A stretch of DNA of 64,000 nt from Selenomonadaceae bacterium (GTDB taxonomy: Bacteria; Bacillota; Negativicutes; Selenomonadales; Selenomonadaceae). How positions within the stretch are numbered: position 1 is the stretch's first letter; each line of letters opens with the position of its first letter. Below are positions 7,621 through 16,306 of this stretch, piece by piece. A program made the translations under genes and the position numbers. The stretch lies in the NCBI GenBank assembly GCA_017427545.1, contig JAFRSO010000001.1:40514-104513 (forward strand), written 5' to 3'. The notes under the pieces are model-generated. The model was not told where the DNA came from. It did not search any database and saw only the letters and a list, made by a program, of their open reading frames with translations.

Positions 7621-8844
7621 TCAAATATTCATCTCAACAAAACGACGAATTCTCGCCGCATGAATCCATTTGCCGATTTCCGAGCCTTCAAGTTCAGACG
7701 GAGCATCTTTCCCGCCGATTTTTAAAAGTTCGTCGATAATTTCCTTTGCATGTTCGAGGTAAGGCGGCAAGCCGTGATTGTCGACGCGGATTATGTCGCA
7801 AAAATCTTTCACGCCGAGTTTCAAGCCGTGCAAATTCAACAGCAGGTCGACAATCTTGCCGGGCTTTTCAAGACGTGGTGCTCGCATGTGTTCACGAATG
7901 ACGAACGCCGCAGTTTTTTTCCACTCATTCGGGAGCCTCATGCGCCGATTCATTTGGTTTAAAACTTCAAGGCCGCGCTTTTCATGTTTGTAATGATGCG
8001 GCAACATTTCGGGCGGAGTGGTACCTTTGCCGATGTCGTGCATGAGTGCCGCGAATCTCACCATGGGATTTGAATTTATCTTCGCCACGTCGTCGACAAT
8101 CTGCAGCGTGTGTTCGTATGAATCGCCTTCGGGATGATAATACGCCGGCTGAATTTTTCCGCGCAGTTGAGCGATTTCGGGGAAAGTTATTTCAAGCAAA
8201 TTCGCCCGCTCCAAATTCCTGAAAAATATCGACGGCTTATCGGTTTTGAGCGCAGTCTCCAGCTCGTCGAAAATTCTTTCAGTCGGCTCATGTGAAAGTT
8301 CTTCGCCGCAAATTTTCATTGCCTCAACAGTCTCCGCGCAAATTTCAAAATTGAATTGAGCCGCTTGACGTGCCGCCCGCAATGCTCTTACCGGGTCGTC
8401 AATGAAATGTTCACTCACTGCGCGGATTTTTTTATTGATAACGTCCTCACGCCCGCCGAAAGGGTCGACAAGTTCGCCGCTCAAAATTTCAATCGCCATA
8501 GCATTAATCGTGGTGTCGCGGCGGAATAAATCCTGCTCAATCGTCACATTCGGCGCAAACAAAATCTCGAAGCCGCGATAACCCGTGCCGACTTTACGTT
8601 CAGTGCGGGCAAAAGCTACCTCGCAAAATTTCCCGTCAATCTCAACGGAATAAACCGGAAAAGATTTGCCGAACTTCACCGCATGAGGGAAAGCCTCGGC
8701 AAAAATTTTTTCGTCGACGCCCGTGACGCAATAATCTCTGTCGTGCGCATGGACGCCGCGAAATTTATCACGAACTGCGCCGCCTACAAGATACGCCTTG
8801 CCGCCCAGCTCGTGAATTTTTTTTGCAAAATCAACTTCAGTCAT
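7621..8844 (-). CDS. cca: CCA tRNA nucleotidyltransferase with HD domain
   Basis: Adds or repairs the 3'-CCA end of tRNA. The class II nucleotidyltransferase head shows YLVGGAVRDKFRG (18-30), the metal-binding HDRDY (34-38) and RRDTTINAMAIE (about 108-119). An HD phosphohydrolase domain follows (ALMHDIGKG near 260, with an upstream H in YEHTLQIVDD). The 407-residue layout resembles the HD-bearing E. coli type. The start overlaps the upstream esterase stop by four bases (ATGA), and the stop overlaps the yifB ribosome binding site, so the three genes are probably co-transcribed. Poly(A) polymerase is the usual confusable relative; the HD domain and length favour CCA addition. Confidence 0.93.
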   Translation of the reverse strand: MTEVDFAKKIHELGGKAYLVGGAVRDKFRGVHAHDRDYCVTGVDEKIFAEAFPHAVKFGKSFPVYSVEIDGKFCEVAFARTERKVGTGYRGFEILFAPNVTIEQDLFRRDTTINAMAIEILSGELVDPFGGREDVINKKIRAVSEHFIDDPVRALRAARQAAQFNFEICAETVEAMKICGEELSHEPTERIFDELETALKTDKPSIFFRNLERANLLEITFPEIAQLRGKIQPAYYHPEGDSYEHTLQIVDDVAKINSNPMVRFAALMHDIGKGTTPPEMLPHHYKHEKRGLEVLNQMNRRMRLPNEWKKTAAFVIREHMRAPRLEKPGKIVDLLLNLHGLKLGVKDFCDIIRVDNHGLPPYLEHAKEIIDELLKIGGKDAPSELEGSEIGKWIHAARIRRFVEMNI

Positions 8845-9800
8845 TTTAAAACCCGATTCAAAAAGTCAACGATGATACCAAAAGCTTTCGGTTGATAAAA
8901 ATAAGCTGCATAGTGGTCGGCACCGTTTACGATGTAGCATGTGGAGTCGACACCGTTTTTAATCAGCGCGTCGTGCAAAAGTTTTGATTGGCTCGGCGAA
9001 ATGGTTTTATCCGCGTTGCCGTGCATGATGAGGAAAGGCGGAGTGTTCTTGCCGATATAAGTCAGCGGATTTGAATCGCGAGCAGTGGCGGGTGTGTCGA
9101 GAATTGAGCCGCCCTTATTGCCCTTGTAAACCGTCACGCCGTTGACAAGAAGTGAAGCTGCGCCGCCGGGCGAATTATAAAGTTTTTGCACATCCTTGGG
9201 ATAGTCGTCACCGATTTTCGTCAAGTCAGTCGGCCCGAAAATATCGACGACGGCTTGGACGGAGCTGCTTTGGTCGAGATTGTCGCCGAAGTCAAATTTC
9301 TCAACGCCGCCCGTGACACCTACCATAACCGAAAGATAACCGCCTGCCGACATTCCCATCACGGCAATTTTATTTTTGTCAATGTTGAATTTGTCTGCAT
9401 TGGCGCGCAGATATCGAACGGCCGCTTTCACGTCGCCGATTATTTCAATGTAATTCGCCGCGACAATAGTTCTGTATTCGATTGACGCCGCGACAAATCC
9501 CGCCTGCGCCAGTTGATAACAAATTTGAGTTCCCGCAACTTTCGGACCTGTCACCCACCAGCCGCCCGGTACAAATATCACGGCGGGGACTTTCCCCTTG
9601 ATGTCGGGCGAGAAAATATCCATTTGCAAACGACTTTCAGGCCACGTGAAGTATTGAGCGTACGTCACGTTCTGAAGAAGACCGATTTCCGGCACAATAT
9701 TTTTCTCCGCGTCAATGACTTCAATTTTTGCCGCCGCACAAGTCGAAGTTACAAACATAATCGCCGCAATGAGCGTGATGAAAAATTTTCTGCAAAGCAT
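8841..9800 (-). CDS. Secreted alpha/beta-hydrolase (esterase/lipase-like)
   Basis: Predicted exported carboxylesterase of the BD-FAE/hormone-sensitive-lipase-like group; substrate unknown. A signal peptide (about residues 1-23, ending TCAAA) precedes the hydrolase fold. The oxyanion-hole region reads VPGGWW, the nucleophile elbow is GMSAGGY (Ser about 151), and the remaining triad members are likely the Asp in HGNADKTI and the His in GADHYAAY. GAGGAG lies 4-5 nt before the ATG. It overlaps cca by four bases. Pairing of a secreted esterase with a tRNA enzyme looks positional rather than functional. Confidence 0.85.
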   Translation of the reverse strand: MLCRKFFITLIAAIMFVTSTCAAAKIEVIDAEKNIVPEIGLLQNVTYAQYFTWPESRLQMDIFSPDIKGKVPAVIFVPGGWWVTGPKVAGTQICYQLAQAGFVAASIEYRTIVAANYIEIIGDVKAAVRYLRANADKFNIDKNKIAVMGMSAGGYLSVMVGVTGGVEKFDFGDNLDQSSSVQAVVDIFGPTDLTKIGDDYPKDVQKLYNSPGGAASLLVNGVTVYKGNKGGSILDTPATARDSNPLTYIGKNTPPFLIMHGNADKTISPSQSKLLHDALIKNGVDSTCYIVNGADHYAAYFYQPKAFGIIVDFLNRVLK

Positions 9801-9818
9801 AAAACTCCTCCGTTCAAA

Positions 9819-10415
9819 TTATCCTCTTTCCGCGTTGATAGTTTTCATTGCCTCCTCAGCATTAAAGTGCAAAATTTCCAAACTGACAATCGGCGCGCCG
9901 AATTTGCGAATCGCCGTTTCAAGAAGAGGTATTTTGATTTTGTTTGGAAAGTCAAACAAACCTTCACTCGTGCCGGTTATGCCGTCGACGAACTCCAGCA
10001 GTGTGTAACCGATGGGAGCTTTCTTTGAGCAATGGCGGTGGTGCATATCGACGAATAATCTGTCATAAAATTTTCCGTCGACGCTAACCAGTTCAAAGGC
10101 ATCAATCGCGCCTTCGATACTGCCGACCCTGTGAAAAATCATTCGCTGATTATCCGCCGTCATCAGCCGCGAAAGATAAGTTATCTCGTCCCACGTTTCA
10201 TTGACGAGTATCGGATTAGTCGGCGTGCGCCCGAATTCACCTTGAGCGTTTGGCCATTCGTCCACCGCGGCTATGGCGTAACGTTTTTTCAGGAACGGCG
10301 GCAAAAATTCTTCAGGTAGCGGCGGCAACGATTCAATGAGTTCGTTTTGAAGTTCTACGCTGTTCAAAAGTTTAAGAGCCTCGCCTTCGCGTTTGTCGAA
10401 TTCTTCTTCGGTCAT
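9819..10415 (-). CDS. Uncharacterised protein (198 aa)
   Basis: Not recognised. A soluble, acidic protein without signal peptide or membrane span. It begins with a charged helix (EEEFDKREGEALKLL), has a proline-rich patch (PPLPEEFLPPFLKKR) and a histidine cluster DMHHRHCSKKAP that could bind metal. The ATG at 10415 is preceded by GGAG; the frame is open to 10481 but that would overlap the preceding gene. Starts 13 bases after the IMP dehydrogenase stop on the same strand, so it is probably in one operon with it. Confidence 0.7.
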   Translation of the reverse strand: MTEEEFDKREGEALKLLNSVELQNELIESLPPLPEEFLPPFLKKRYAIAAVDEWPNAQGEFGRTPTNPILVNETWDEITYLSRLMTADNQRMIFHRVGSIEGAIDAFELVSVDGKFYDRLFVDMHHRHCSKKAPIGYTLLEFVDGITGTSEGLFDFPNKIKIPLLETAIRKFGAPIVSLEILHFNAEEAMKTINAERG

Positions 10416-10428
10416 GAAAAATTCTCCA

Positions 10429-11931
10429 TCAATCCCCGATTCTGTCACGCAAAATGACATCGTGACTGCCGCCCTCAACAATGCTTGTCGACGAGACCAA
10501 AGTTATCTTAGCCTTCTCGCGCAATTCAGCCAAAGTCAATGCGCCGCAGTTGCACATGGTCGAACGGATTTTTGCAAGCGTACCGGTCATGTTATCTTTG
10601 AGTGAGCCGGCGTAGGGAACGTAGCTGTCAACGCCCTCCTCGAAGGAAAGCTTTTTGTCGCCGCCCAGATCGTAACGTTGCCAATTTCTCGCACGGTTGG
10701 AACCTTCGCCCCAATACTCTTTGTAATAGGTACCGTTGATTCTAATTTTGTCAGTCGGACTTTCGTCGAAGCGTGAAAAATATCTTCCGAGCATGAGAAA
10801 ATCCGCGCCCATTGCAAGTGCAAGCGTCATGTGATAATCATGAACAATGCCGCCGTCAGAGCACACGGGAATATAAACGCCCTTCTCCTTGAAGTATTCG
10901 TCACGCGCGCGGCACACATCAATAACCGCCGTAGCCTGTCCGCGGCCGATACCTTTAGTCTCGCGGGTAATGCAAATCGATCCGCCGCCGATACCTACCT
11001 TGACGAAATCCGCGCCGGCGTCCGCCAAAAATCTGAAGCCTTCCGCGTCAACGACATTGCCCGCCCCAACTTTGACATCTTCGCCGAAATTTTTGTGGAT
11101 ATATTCAAGCGTGATTTTCTGCCACTCGCTGAAACCTTCCGAAGAGTCAATGCATAAAACATCGGCACCGGCTTTGAGCAATGCGGGGACGCGTTCGGCA
11201 TAATCACGAGTGTTTATTCCCGCGCCGACGACGTAACGTTTTTTCTTGTCGATGAGTTCAAGCGGATTGGTTTTATTGTCAGTGTAATCTTTGCGGAAGA
11301 CCATGTAGCGCAGGCGTTGATTTTTGTCGACCAGCGGCAACATATTCAGCTTGTGTTCCCAGATTAAATCATTCGCCATTGGCAACGTCGTAGTTTCGGC
11401 GTCAGCGTAAATCAATTTCTCAAACGGCGTCATGAAAGTTTGAACCAGTTCGTCACCGGTCATGCGCGTAATTCGATAATCTCGGCTCGTCACAATGCCC
11501 AAAAGTTTTCCGGTAGGTTCGCCGTTATCAGTTACGGCCATTGTCGAATGTCCCGTTACCTTGAGCAAGTCAAGCATTTCTCGCAACGTGTTAGTCGGCT
11601 TGAGATTTGAATCACTCGACACGAACCCCGACTTGTAATTTTTGACGCGGGCAACCATAGCCGCCTGATTTTTAATCGACTGTGAACCGAAGATAAATGA
11701 TACGCCACCCTCTTTGGCCAGCGCGATTGCCATTGTGTCGTTGGAGACTGACTGCATGATTGCCGAAGTCATCGGAATGTTGATGAGGAATTTGCACTCT
11801 TCACCGCGCCGAAATTTAATCAGCGGCGTAGACAAGTCGACGTTCGCGGGGATGCAATCTTTTGACGAGTAGCCCGGCACGAGCAAATACTCCCCAAATG
11901 TGTGTGATGGTTCCTGATAATAAAATGCCAA
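10429..11931 (-). CDS. guaB: IMP dehydrogenase, Tritrichomonas-like type
   Basis: Oxidises IMP to XMP, the committed step of GMP synthesis. The TIM barrel is interrupted by a CBS pair (about residues 105-225, including [15 protein letters not shown]). The catalytic loop [12 protein letters not shown] carries the active cysteine near residue 317, followed by CSDGGI and [15 protein letters not shown]. The mobile flap contains NWQRYDLGG, giving the Arg-Tyr pair that activates water. The wording of these motifs, [10 protein letters not shown] instead of the common PGSICTTR, and the conserved tail TMCNCGAL…[11 protein letters not shown], closely recall the Tritrichomonas foetus enzyme. The TTG start has GGGAGGG 6 nt upstream. 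This type is sensitive to mycophenolate to a different degree than common bacterial IMPDH, but that cannot be read here. Confidence 0.93.
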   Translation of the reverse strand: MAFYYQEPSHTFGEYLLVPGYSSKDCIPANVDLSTPLIKFRRGEECKFLINIPMTSAIMQSVSNDTMAIALAKEGGVSFIFGSQSIKNQAAMVARVKNYKSGFVSSDSNLKPTNTLREMLDLLKVTGHSTMAVTDNGEPTGKLLGIVTSRDYRITRMTGDELVQTFMTPFEKLIYADAETTTLPMANDLIWEHKLNMLPLVDKNQRLRYMVFRKDYTDNKTNPLELIDKKKRYVVGAGINTRDYAERVPALLKAGADVLCIDSSEGFSEWQKITLEYIHKNFGEDVKVGAGNVVDAEGFRFLADAGADFVKVGIGGGSICITRETKGIGRGQATAVIDVCRARDEYFKEKGVYIPVCSDGGIVHDYHMTLALAMGADFLMLGRYFSRFDESPTDKIRINGTYYKEYWGEGSNRARNWQRYDLGGDKKLSFEEGVDSYVPYAGSLKDNMTGTLAKIRSTMCNCGALTLAELREKAKITLVSSTSIVEGGSHDVILRDRIGD

Positions 11932-11949
11932 TTCAATCCCTCCCGTTTT

Positions 11950-12008
11950 TTAGTTAGGAGTTAGGAGTTAAAATCTGCTCCCTGTTCCCTAACCATAATC
12001 CCTAATTA
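11950..12008 (+). repeat. Short tandem array with inverted halves
   Basis: GTTAGGA-type units on the left and CCCTAAC/CCCTAAT-type units on the right, with TGTTCCC between them. The arms can partly pair. It fills the gap between guaB and the upstream small gene. Confidence 0.7.
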
Positions 12009-12009
12009 C

Positions 12010-12342
12010 CTACTTTCCAAAATCTTGATTCATGTCGACGAATTCAACAAGCTCATCGACGCTGTAACACTCAATGATCGTGTCGCAAATATTTTTAATC
12101 AGCTGCTGCAATTTGTGAAAATCACCGTTCGGCGGAAAAGGCTCCTCGGCATTTAGGACGGCAGTTAAAGTTTCGGGGCGAATATAGGCGGCGGGATAAA
12201 AATTTTTGTAGAGAATCAAATTGCCCGCAATCCCCGTCGACACAATTAAAATATCGCCGTAAACTTCGCTGTGAAAAGCGCGACTCGTTCCAACCTCTAA
12301 ACTTTCAGTCAAGGCGGTTTGAATTTCTTCTTTAGTGTTCAC
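12010..12342 (-). CDS. Uncharacterised small protein (110 aa)
   Basis: Not recognised. An acidic soluble protein with a two-part look: an N-terminal alpha/beta segment containing YGDILIVSTGIAGNLILYKN, and a C-terminal helical segment ending ECYSVDELVEFVDMNQDFGK. No signal peptide, membrane span or cysteine motif. GGGAGGG about 6 nt before the GTG start at 12342 is a strong translation signal. It precedes guaB on the same strand with a short repeat array between them. The 147-bp gap to the divergent exonuclease gene presumably holds both promoters. Confidence 0.65.
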   Translation of the reverse strand: MNTKEEIQTALTESLEVGTSRAFHSEVYGDILIVSTGIAGNLILYKNFYPAAYIRPETLTAVLNAEEPFPPNGDFHKLQQLIKNICDTIIECYSVDELVEFVDMNQDFGK

Positions 12343-12489
12343 GTTCAGCCCTCCCGCAAAAAAATTTTCTTAGTGATTCGGCGAAGGGCGCGATAATTCC
12401 TGCGAAAGTATTTGGCAAAAATTTTGGCAGGAAATTTTCAGAGTCGACAAGAATTAGCATTATGAAAAATTGTTAGGAGGTTAAAAATT

Positions 12490-13146
12490 TTGGTTCACAT
12501 AGTGATTGATTTGGAGATGAATCCGGTCAGCAAGACGTTTAAGGACGTGCGCAGGTACACGACTGATGAGGTGATAGAAATCGGCGCGGTTAAACTCGAC
12601 GACAGCTATAACATGATTGATGAGTTTCAATGCTACGTCAAGCCGCAATATGGCGAGATAACCAAGCACATTACGAAGTTGACGGGCATAACTCAAGAGA
12701 CCGTTGCCGATAAACCGACTTTCCCCGACGCCTTCCAAAATTTCATTGATTGGATTGGGACGTGGGAAATGACGCTGTATTCGTGGAGCAATTCGGATAT
12801 CAATCAGCTCAAGGACGAGTGCCGCTTCAAAATTCCCAAGTACGACATCAATCGGTTGGAGGCGCGTTGGAAAGATTTGCAAAAGGCGTTTGATGACAGA
12901 ATTGGTTTGCATTCAAGTCTTGCGCTTAAGCACGCAATCGGCGCGATGAATCGTGACTTTGAGGGCACGCAACATACCGCCCTTGCCGACGCTGCCAACA
13001 CTGCCGCAATCCTCGCGCTTTTGCAGGACGACGAAGAATTTTTCCGCGTCATGCAACCGGTTATCGACCTGCTCAAACCTAAAGAACTTTCGCAATCTAT
13101 CGGCGACCTCTTCCCCGAATTAAGCAAATTGAAATTTGGTGATTGA
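12490..13146 (+). CDS. DEDDh 3'-5' exonuclease (DnaQ/KapD-like)
   Basis: Predicted 3'-5' exonuclease of the DNA polymerase III epsilon superfamily; the nucleic acid substrate is not known. The four acidic residues and histidine are visible: Asp and Glu in IDLEMN (6-11), Asp in WSNSDINQL near 102, and His and Asp in HTALADAANTA near 158-163. At 218 residues it is a stand-alone nuclease domain rather than a DnaQ fusion. The TTG start at 12490 has AGGAGG 9 nt upstream. It is followed after one base by pheA, implying co-transcription although the roles look unrelated. KapD-like RNA or small-oligonucleotide trimming is possible. Confidence 0.85.
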   Translation: MVHIVIDLEMNPVSKTFKDVRRYTTDEVIEIGAVKLDDSYNMIDEFQCYVKPQYGEITKHITKLTGITQETVADKPTFPDAFQNFIDWIGTWEMTLYSWSNSDINQLKDECRFKIPKYDINRLEARWKDLQKAFDDRIGLHSSLALKHAIGAMNRDFEGTQHTALADAANTAAILALLQDDEEFFRVMQPVIDLLKPKELSQSIGDLFPELSKLKFGD

Positions 13147-13147
13147 C

Positions 13148-14005
13148 ATGAAGACGTTAGGAATCCTCGGACCGCGTGGCACACATTCCGAAGAAGCTGC
13201 TCTGTGGCTGAAAAAATTTTTGCGTGAAGATTGGCGGCTTGAAATTTGCGCGGACATCTTCGACGTATTAACGGCCGTCAAGGAGCGGAAATTTGACGCG
13301 GGATTGGTGCCCGTGGAAAATTCTTTGGAAGGCTCGATAAATATCACGCTCGACACACTCGCCAGGAGTGACACCTTGACGATAACTCGCGAACTCGTTT
13401 GGCCGGTGAAAAATTTTTTGATGACGAAACCGCTTGTCGACTTTCGGGAGACTAAAAAAATTTTCTCACATACTCAACCGCTCGCTCAATGCAGAAAGTT
13501 TTTGCACAAAAATTTTCCCGACGCCGAAATAATTTCCACGAACTCAACCGCCCGCGCAGCTGAAGTCGTCGCACAATCAGACGTTGAAGAAAATTTCGCC
13601 GCAATCTGTACCGAACGTGCCGGAAAACTCAACGGGCTTGTCATTGCCGCAAAAGACATTCAAGACAATCCGCATAACAGCACGCGTTTTTTTGAGATAA
13701 GCTATCGTCCGCGTGATGCCGCCCCGATTGAACATTTTGACGGCGATAAAGTTTTGATTATCTGCCAGATTGACGGTTCGCGGGCAGGTTCACTTTGCAG
13801 CGTCCTCGAAGAATTTTCTAAGCGCGGCGTGAACATGACGCGAATTGAATCACGTCCTGCCCGAACGATTTTAGGCGCGTATATATTTTTCTTCGACCTT
13901 GAGACTGATGCCGGTGATGACGCACTGCGCGAATCAATCGCCGCCGTCTACGACAAAAGCATTTGGCTGAAAAATCTGGGCGTCTTCCCCGTAACATACG
14001 CATAA
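13148..14005 (+). CDS. pheA: Prephenate dehydratase
   Basis: Converts prephenate to phenylpyruvate in phenylalanine synthesis. Two type II periplasmic-binding-like subdomains (about 1-185) show GPRGTHSEEAA at the N-terminus, LVPVENSLEGSI near residues 59-70 and NSTRFFEIS near 178. A C-terminal ACT domain (about 195-275, containing GSLCSVLEEFSKRGVNMTRIE with ESRP following) provides phenylalanine feedback. No chorismate mutase domain is fused. The ATG lies one base after the exonuclease stop and lacks a strong ribosome binding site, so translation is probably coupled. 285 residues is typical. A strong terminator follows. A PheC-like protein encoded at 42245-43045 could duplicate this step outside the cytoplasm. 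Confidence 0.93.
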   Translation: MKTLGILGPRGTHSEEAALWLKKFLREDWRLEICADIFDVLTAVKERKFDAGLVPVENSLEGSINITLDTLARSDTLTITRELVWPVKNFLMTKPLVDFRETKKIFSHTQPLAQCRKFLHKNFPDAEIISTNSTARAAEVVAQSDVEENFAAICTERAGKLNGLVIAAKDIQDNPHNSTRFFEISYRPRDAAPIEHFDGDKVLIICQIDGSRAGSLCSVLEEFSKRGVNMTRIESRPARTILGAYIFFFDLETDAGDDALRESIAAVYDKSIWLKNLGVFPVTYA

Positions 14006-14011
14006 AAAAAT

Positions 14012-14035
14012 CCCTCTCTTGCGGGAGGGTTTTTT
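14012..14035 (+). terminator. Rho-independent terminator after pheA
   Basis: CCCTC…GAGGG stem directly after the pheA stop, followed by a run of six T. Confidence 0.85.
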
Positions 14036-14068
14036 AATTAGTCATAATCGGAGTGTTGAATAAAGAAT

Positions 14069-14239
14069 TTTGAAGCCGTCCCGGATGGACGGCTAAGCCC
14101 GCGCACTGAGCGTGATGCGAAGTCCGCGGGCAACGTGTGGTTGACTTCAGCCGTAACGTTGGAGTAATGAGGAGTAACGCCCCTGCGAGGTGTCCTTTCT
14201 TTTTGCTACTTTTTCTTTGGACACGCAAAGAAAAAGTAG
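14069..14239 (+). repeat. Structured intergenic repeat, copy 2
   Basis: Same orientation as copy 1. It has the GCCGTC/GACGGC hairpin, then GCCCGCG…CGCGGGC enclosing GCGTGATGCG, the TAACGCCCC segment, and a 14-bp hairpin CTACTTTTTCTTTG / CAAAGAAAAAGTAG at its right end. GTGTTGAATAA stands 6 bp to its left (14053-14063) and recurs at the opposite end of copy 3, hinting at terminal inverted repeats. Confidence 0.8.
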
Positions 14240-14278
14240 AACTCAACGCTAAGAAAAAATATGTTCAATAAATAAAAA

Positions 14279-15469
14279 TCATTTAACGCTTCGGTCAATT
14301 CCAATTTCCGCGTCAGTGAGATAACATGACGGGTCAGAAGCCCAAAAATCGCCGGTGACAGCCTCGGCACGCGTTCGGAAGTTGCCGTTGCAGTTGTCGA
14401 GAAATTTGCAGCGGGCACATCGACCTTTCAACAGCGGCTTGCGATTTTTTAAGCCGGCAAGAATCGGATTGCTTAAGTCCGTCCAAATGTCGCCGAATTT
14501 TTTTTCACGGACGTTGCCGAAAGTGTGGTGCTGAGTGAATTGATCGGGGTGGACGTAGCCGAGTGGATCGACTTCGCCGAACGCAATGCCCGAACGATTG
14601 CCGCCGTTCATGCCGATAAATTTTTTTATTTGCACGGCGGCAGCGTCTTCACCTTCCGCCAAAGCCTTGAGGTACATGTAAACCCCGTCGCAGTGATTAT
14701 CGACCGTCAAAATTTCCTTAGCCAGTCCGCGTGAAGCAAAATCTTTCGTGCGGCGGATAATTGTATCCATAGCCTGCCGCGACTCTTCGGGTGTAACGTC
14801 TTCATCAAGCATTTGACTGCCGCGACCCGAATATACCAGATGATAGAAGCACACGCGATTAATTTTCTCCGCCTCAATGAAGTCAAAAATTTTGTCCAGT
14901 TCCTCGAAGTTGTGATGATTAATCGTGAACCTTAAGCCGACGCGTTGACCGACTGCCACGCAATTTTCTATGCCGCGCATGGCAAGATTGAACGCGCCCT
15001 TGACACCGCGGAATTTATCGTTGACATCTTCCAGCCCGTCAAGTGAAATTCCGACGTAGCCGACGCCGATATTTTTAATCTCCTGCGCGACCTCACGGGT
15101 AATCAAAGTGCCGTTCGTGGAAAGTGTCGGACGAACATTTTTCTCCGCAGCATAGGCGGCAAGCTCAAAAAAATCCTCGCGAATCAAAGGTTCTCCGCCC
15201 GAAAATAACAGTACGGGAACTTTGAAGTCTGCAAGGTCGTCGATAAATTTTTTAGCTTCGGCAGTCGTAAGCTCATCTTTATATTTGCGCGAATCCGAAT
15301 CCATGTAGCAATGTCGGCATTTCAAATTGCAAGTTCGCGTAGAATTCCACACGACGACAGGTCCCATACCCGCCGCCGCACCGTTACGCATTTTATGCGC
15401 GTCCTTCGTATAGCGCAGAGTGTCGCCAAAATATTCATCGGCAAAAAGCAACTTCGTCACGCTAATCAT
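14279..15469 (-). CDS. Radical SAM/SPASM protein, AhbC/AhbD/NirJ-like
   Basis: Predicted radical SAM enzyme of the group that edits side chains in alternative heme (siroheme-derived) and heme d1 synthesis. The cluster motif CNLKCRHC follows VVVWNSTRT near residue 50. LLFSGGEPL (GGE motif) and GVGYVGISLDG lie in the barrel, and a C-terminal SPASM-type cysteine set (CARCKFLDNCNGNFRTRA) would bind a second cluster. The N-terminal region (ISVTKLL…LRYTKDAH) is typical of NirJ1/AhbC rather than of peptide-maturing SPASM enzymes. GGGAG 6-7 nt ahead supports the ATG. No other heme or siroheme gene is nearby, so the exact reaction is not fixed. TetR-type gene 15552-16151 lies upstream on the same strand. 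Confidence 0.8.
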   Translation of the reverse strand: MISVTKLLFADEYFGDTLRYTKDAHKMRNGAAAGMGPVVVWNSTRTCNLKCRHCYMDSDSRKYKDELTTAEAKKFIDDLADFKVPVLLFSGGEPLIREDFFELAAYAAEKNVRPTLSTNGTLITREVAQEIKNIGVGYVGISLDGLEDVNDKFRGVKGAFNLAMRGIENCVAVGQRVGLRFTINHHNFEELDKIFDFIEAEKINRVCFYHLVYSGRGSQMLDEDVTPEESRQAMDTIIRRTKDFASRGLAKEILTVDNHCDGVYMYLKALAEGEDAAAVQIKKFIGMNGGNRSGIAFGEVDPLGYVHPDQFTQHHTFGNVREKKFGDIWTDLSNPILAGLKNRKPLLKGRCARCKFLDNCNGNFRTRAEAVTGDFWASDPSCYLTDAEIGIDRSVK

Positions 15470-15489
15470 AGAAAATCTCCCTTCGGTCG

Positions 15490-15568
15490 ATTTTTAGCTA
15501 CTAGCTACTAGCTGTTAGCTGAGTAGAATTCTAACAGCTAGCAGCTAAAAGCTAACAGCTAACAGCTC
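15490..15568 (+). repeat. Palindromic short-repeat array (AGCTACT / AGCTGTTA units)
   Basis: TAGCTAC and AGCTGTTA units on the left and CTAACAG/AGCTAAC units on the right flank an ATTC centre, so the locus can fold into a long hairpin. The right edge enters the TetR gene and encodes its last residues (AVSC). Confidence 0.75.
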
Positions 15569-16151
15569 TAATTCCGTCGAGTAAAATTTTTACCTTGAGC
15601 CGAATGTTTTCTTGAAACGAAATTTCCAGCTTGCTGAACGCCGTCGTCTGATAAATTGAATGCACCATTTCCGAAATTATATTTGCGGGCACGTCGGAAC
15701 GAAATTCGCCGCACTCCTGCCCGCGCAAAATTATTTCCTCAAACAGCTCCCTGAATCCCGGCGATAAACTCTGCGGAATTTGTTCGGGCTTGTCGGAATG
15801 TTCGCTTGCACTTATGAACAGCGGCAAGATAAATCGGTTCTCGTCAATTTGTTTGGACGTGCACACGCAACACAGCTCTAAAAGTTCGGGCGACGACTGA
15901 TTGATTTTTTTTGCCGCCGCAATACTCTTCTCGACACGCACGCGAAGATTTTTTGCCAGCGTCAGCAAAACTTCTTCCTTTGAGCTGAAGTAATTATAAA
16001 ACGTTCCGACGCCCAATCTCGCCGCCTGCATGATTCCCGCTATTGACGTGTTGGCGAAGCCGTGAAGTTCAAATTGTTGAGCTGCGGCCTTTAAGATTGT
16101 CTGCCGCGCCTGAAATTTTTTCTGCTTCCTCAAACTGATTTTCTCTGCCAT
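15552..16151 (-). CDS. TetR/AcrR family transcriptional regulator
   Basis: One-component repressor with an N-terminal helix-turn-helix (about residues 10-58: ARQTILKAAAQQFELHG then TSIAGIMQAARLGVGTFYNY) and a helical ligand/dimer domain. The ATG at 16151 has GGAGGTG about 6 nt upstream; the frame is open further to 16208 without such a site. 199 residues is normal. The ligand domain contains two cysteines close together (CCVCTSKQ), which might sense metal or redox state. Downstream on the same strand is the radical SAM gene, a plausible target. The last five residues are encoded by the adjacent short-repeat array. Confidence 0.88.
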   Translation of the reverse strand: MAEKISLRKQKKFQARQTILKAAAQQFELHGFANTSIAGIMQAARLGVGTFYNYFSSKEEVLLTLAKNLRVRVEKSIAAAKKINQSSPELLELCCVCTSKQIDENRFILPLFISASEHSDKPEQIPQSLSPGFRELFEEIILRGQECGEFRSDVPANIISEMVHSIYQTTAFSKLEISFQENIRLKVKILLDGIRAVSC

Positions 16152-16207
16152 TGCCGCACCTCCCCGAAAAATTTTTATCATTATATAAAATCCGCGGGCT
16201 TTAATCA

Positions 16208-16247
16208 ATTAGGAATGAGGAATTAAAAACTAGTTCCTAGTTCCTTA
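16208..16247 (+). repeat. Short-repeat palindrome (TTAGGAA … AGTTCCT)
   Basis: TAGGAATGAGGAATT on the left and TAGTTCCTAGTTCCT on the right form an imperfect hairpin directly upstream of the glf -35 box. Confidence 0.65.
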
Positions 16248-16249
16248 AC

Positions 16250-16278
16250 TTGACAGCCCTCAACGCCCGTTATATTCT
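16250..16278 (+). promoter_or_regulatory. Sigma-70-type promoter for glf
   Basis: TTGACA at 16250-16255 and TATTCT at 16273-16278 with a 17-nt spacer (overlapping TATATT two bases earlier). The -35 directly abuts a short-repeat hairpin. Confidence 0.6.
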
Positions 16279-16306
16279 TGCCGCAAAAAATGTCGGAGGC
16301 GATTTT

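Noticed and set aside
14279..15469. RiPP-maturing SPASM enzyme with a nearby precursor peptide
   Set aside because: The N-terminal region matches the Ahb/NirJ group and no precursor-like small gene with a leader is adjacent.
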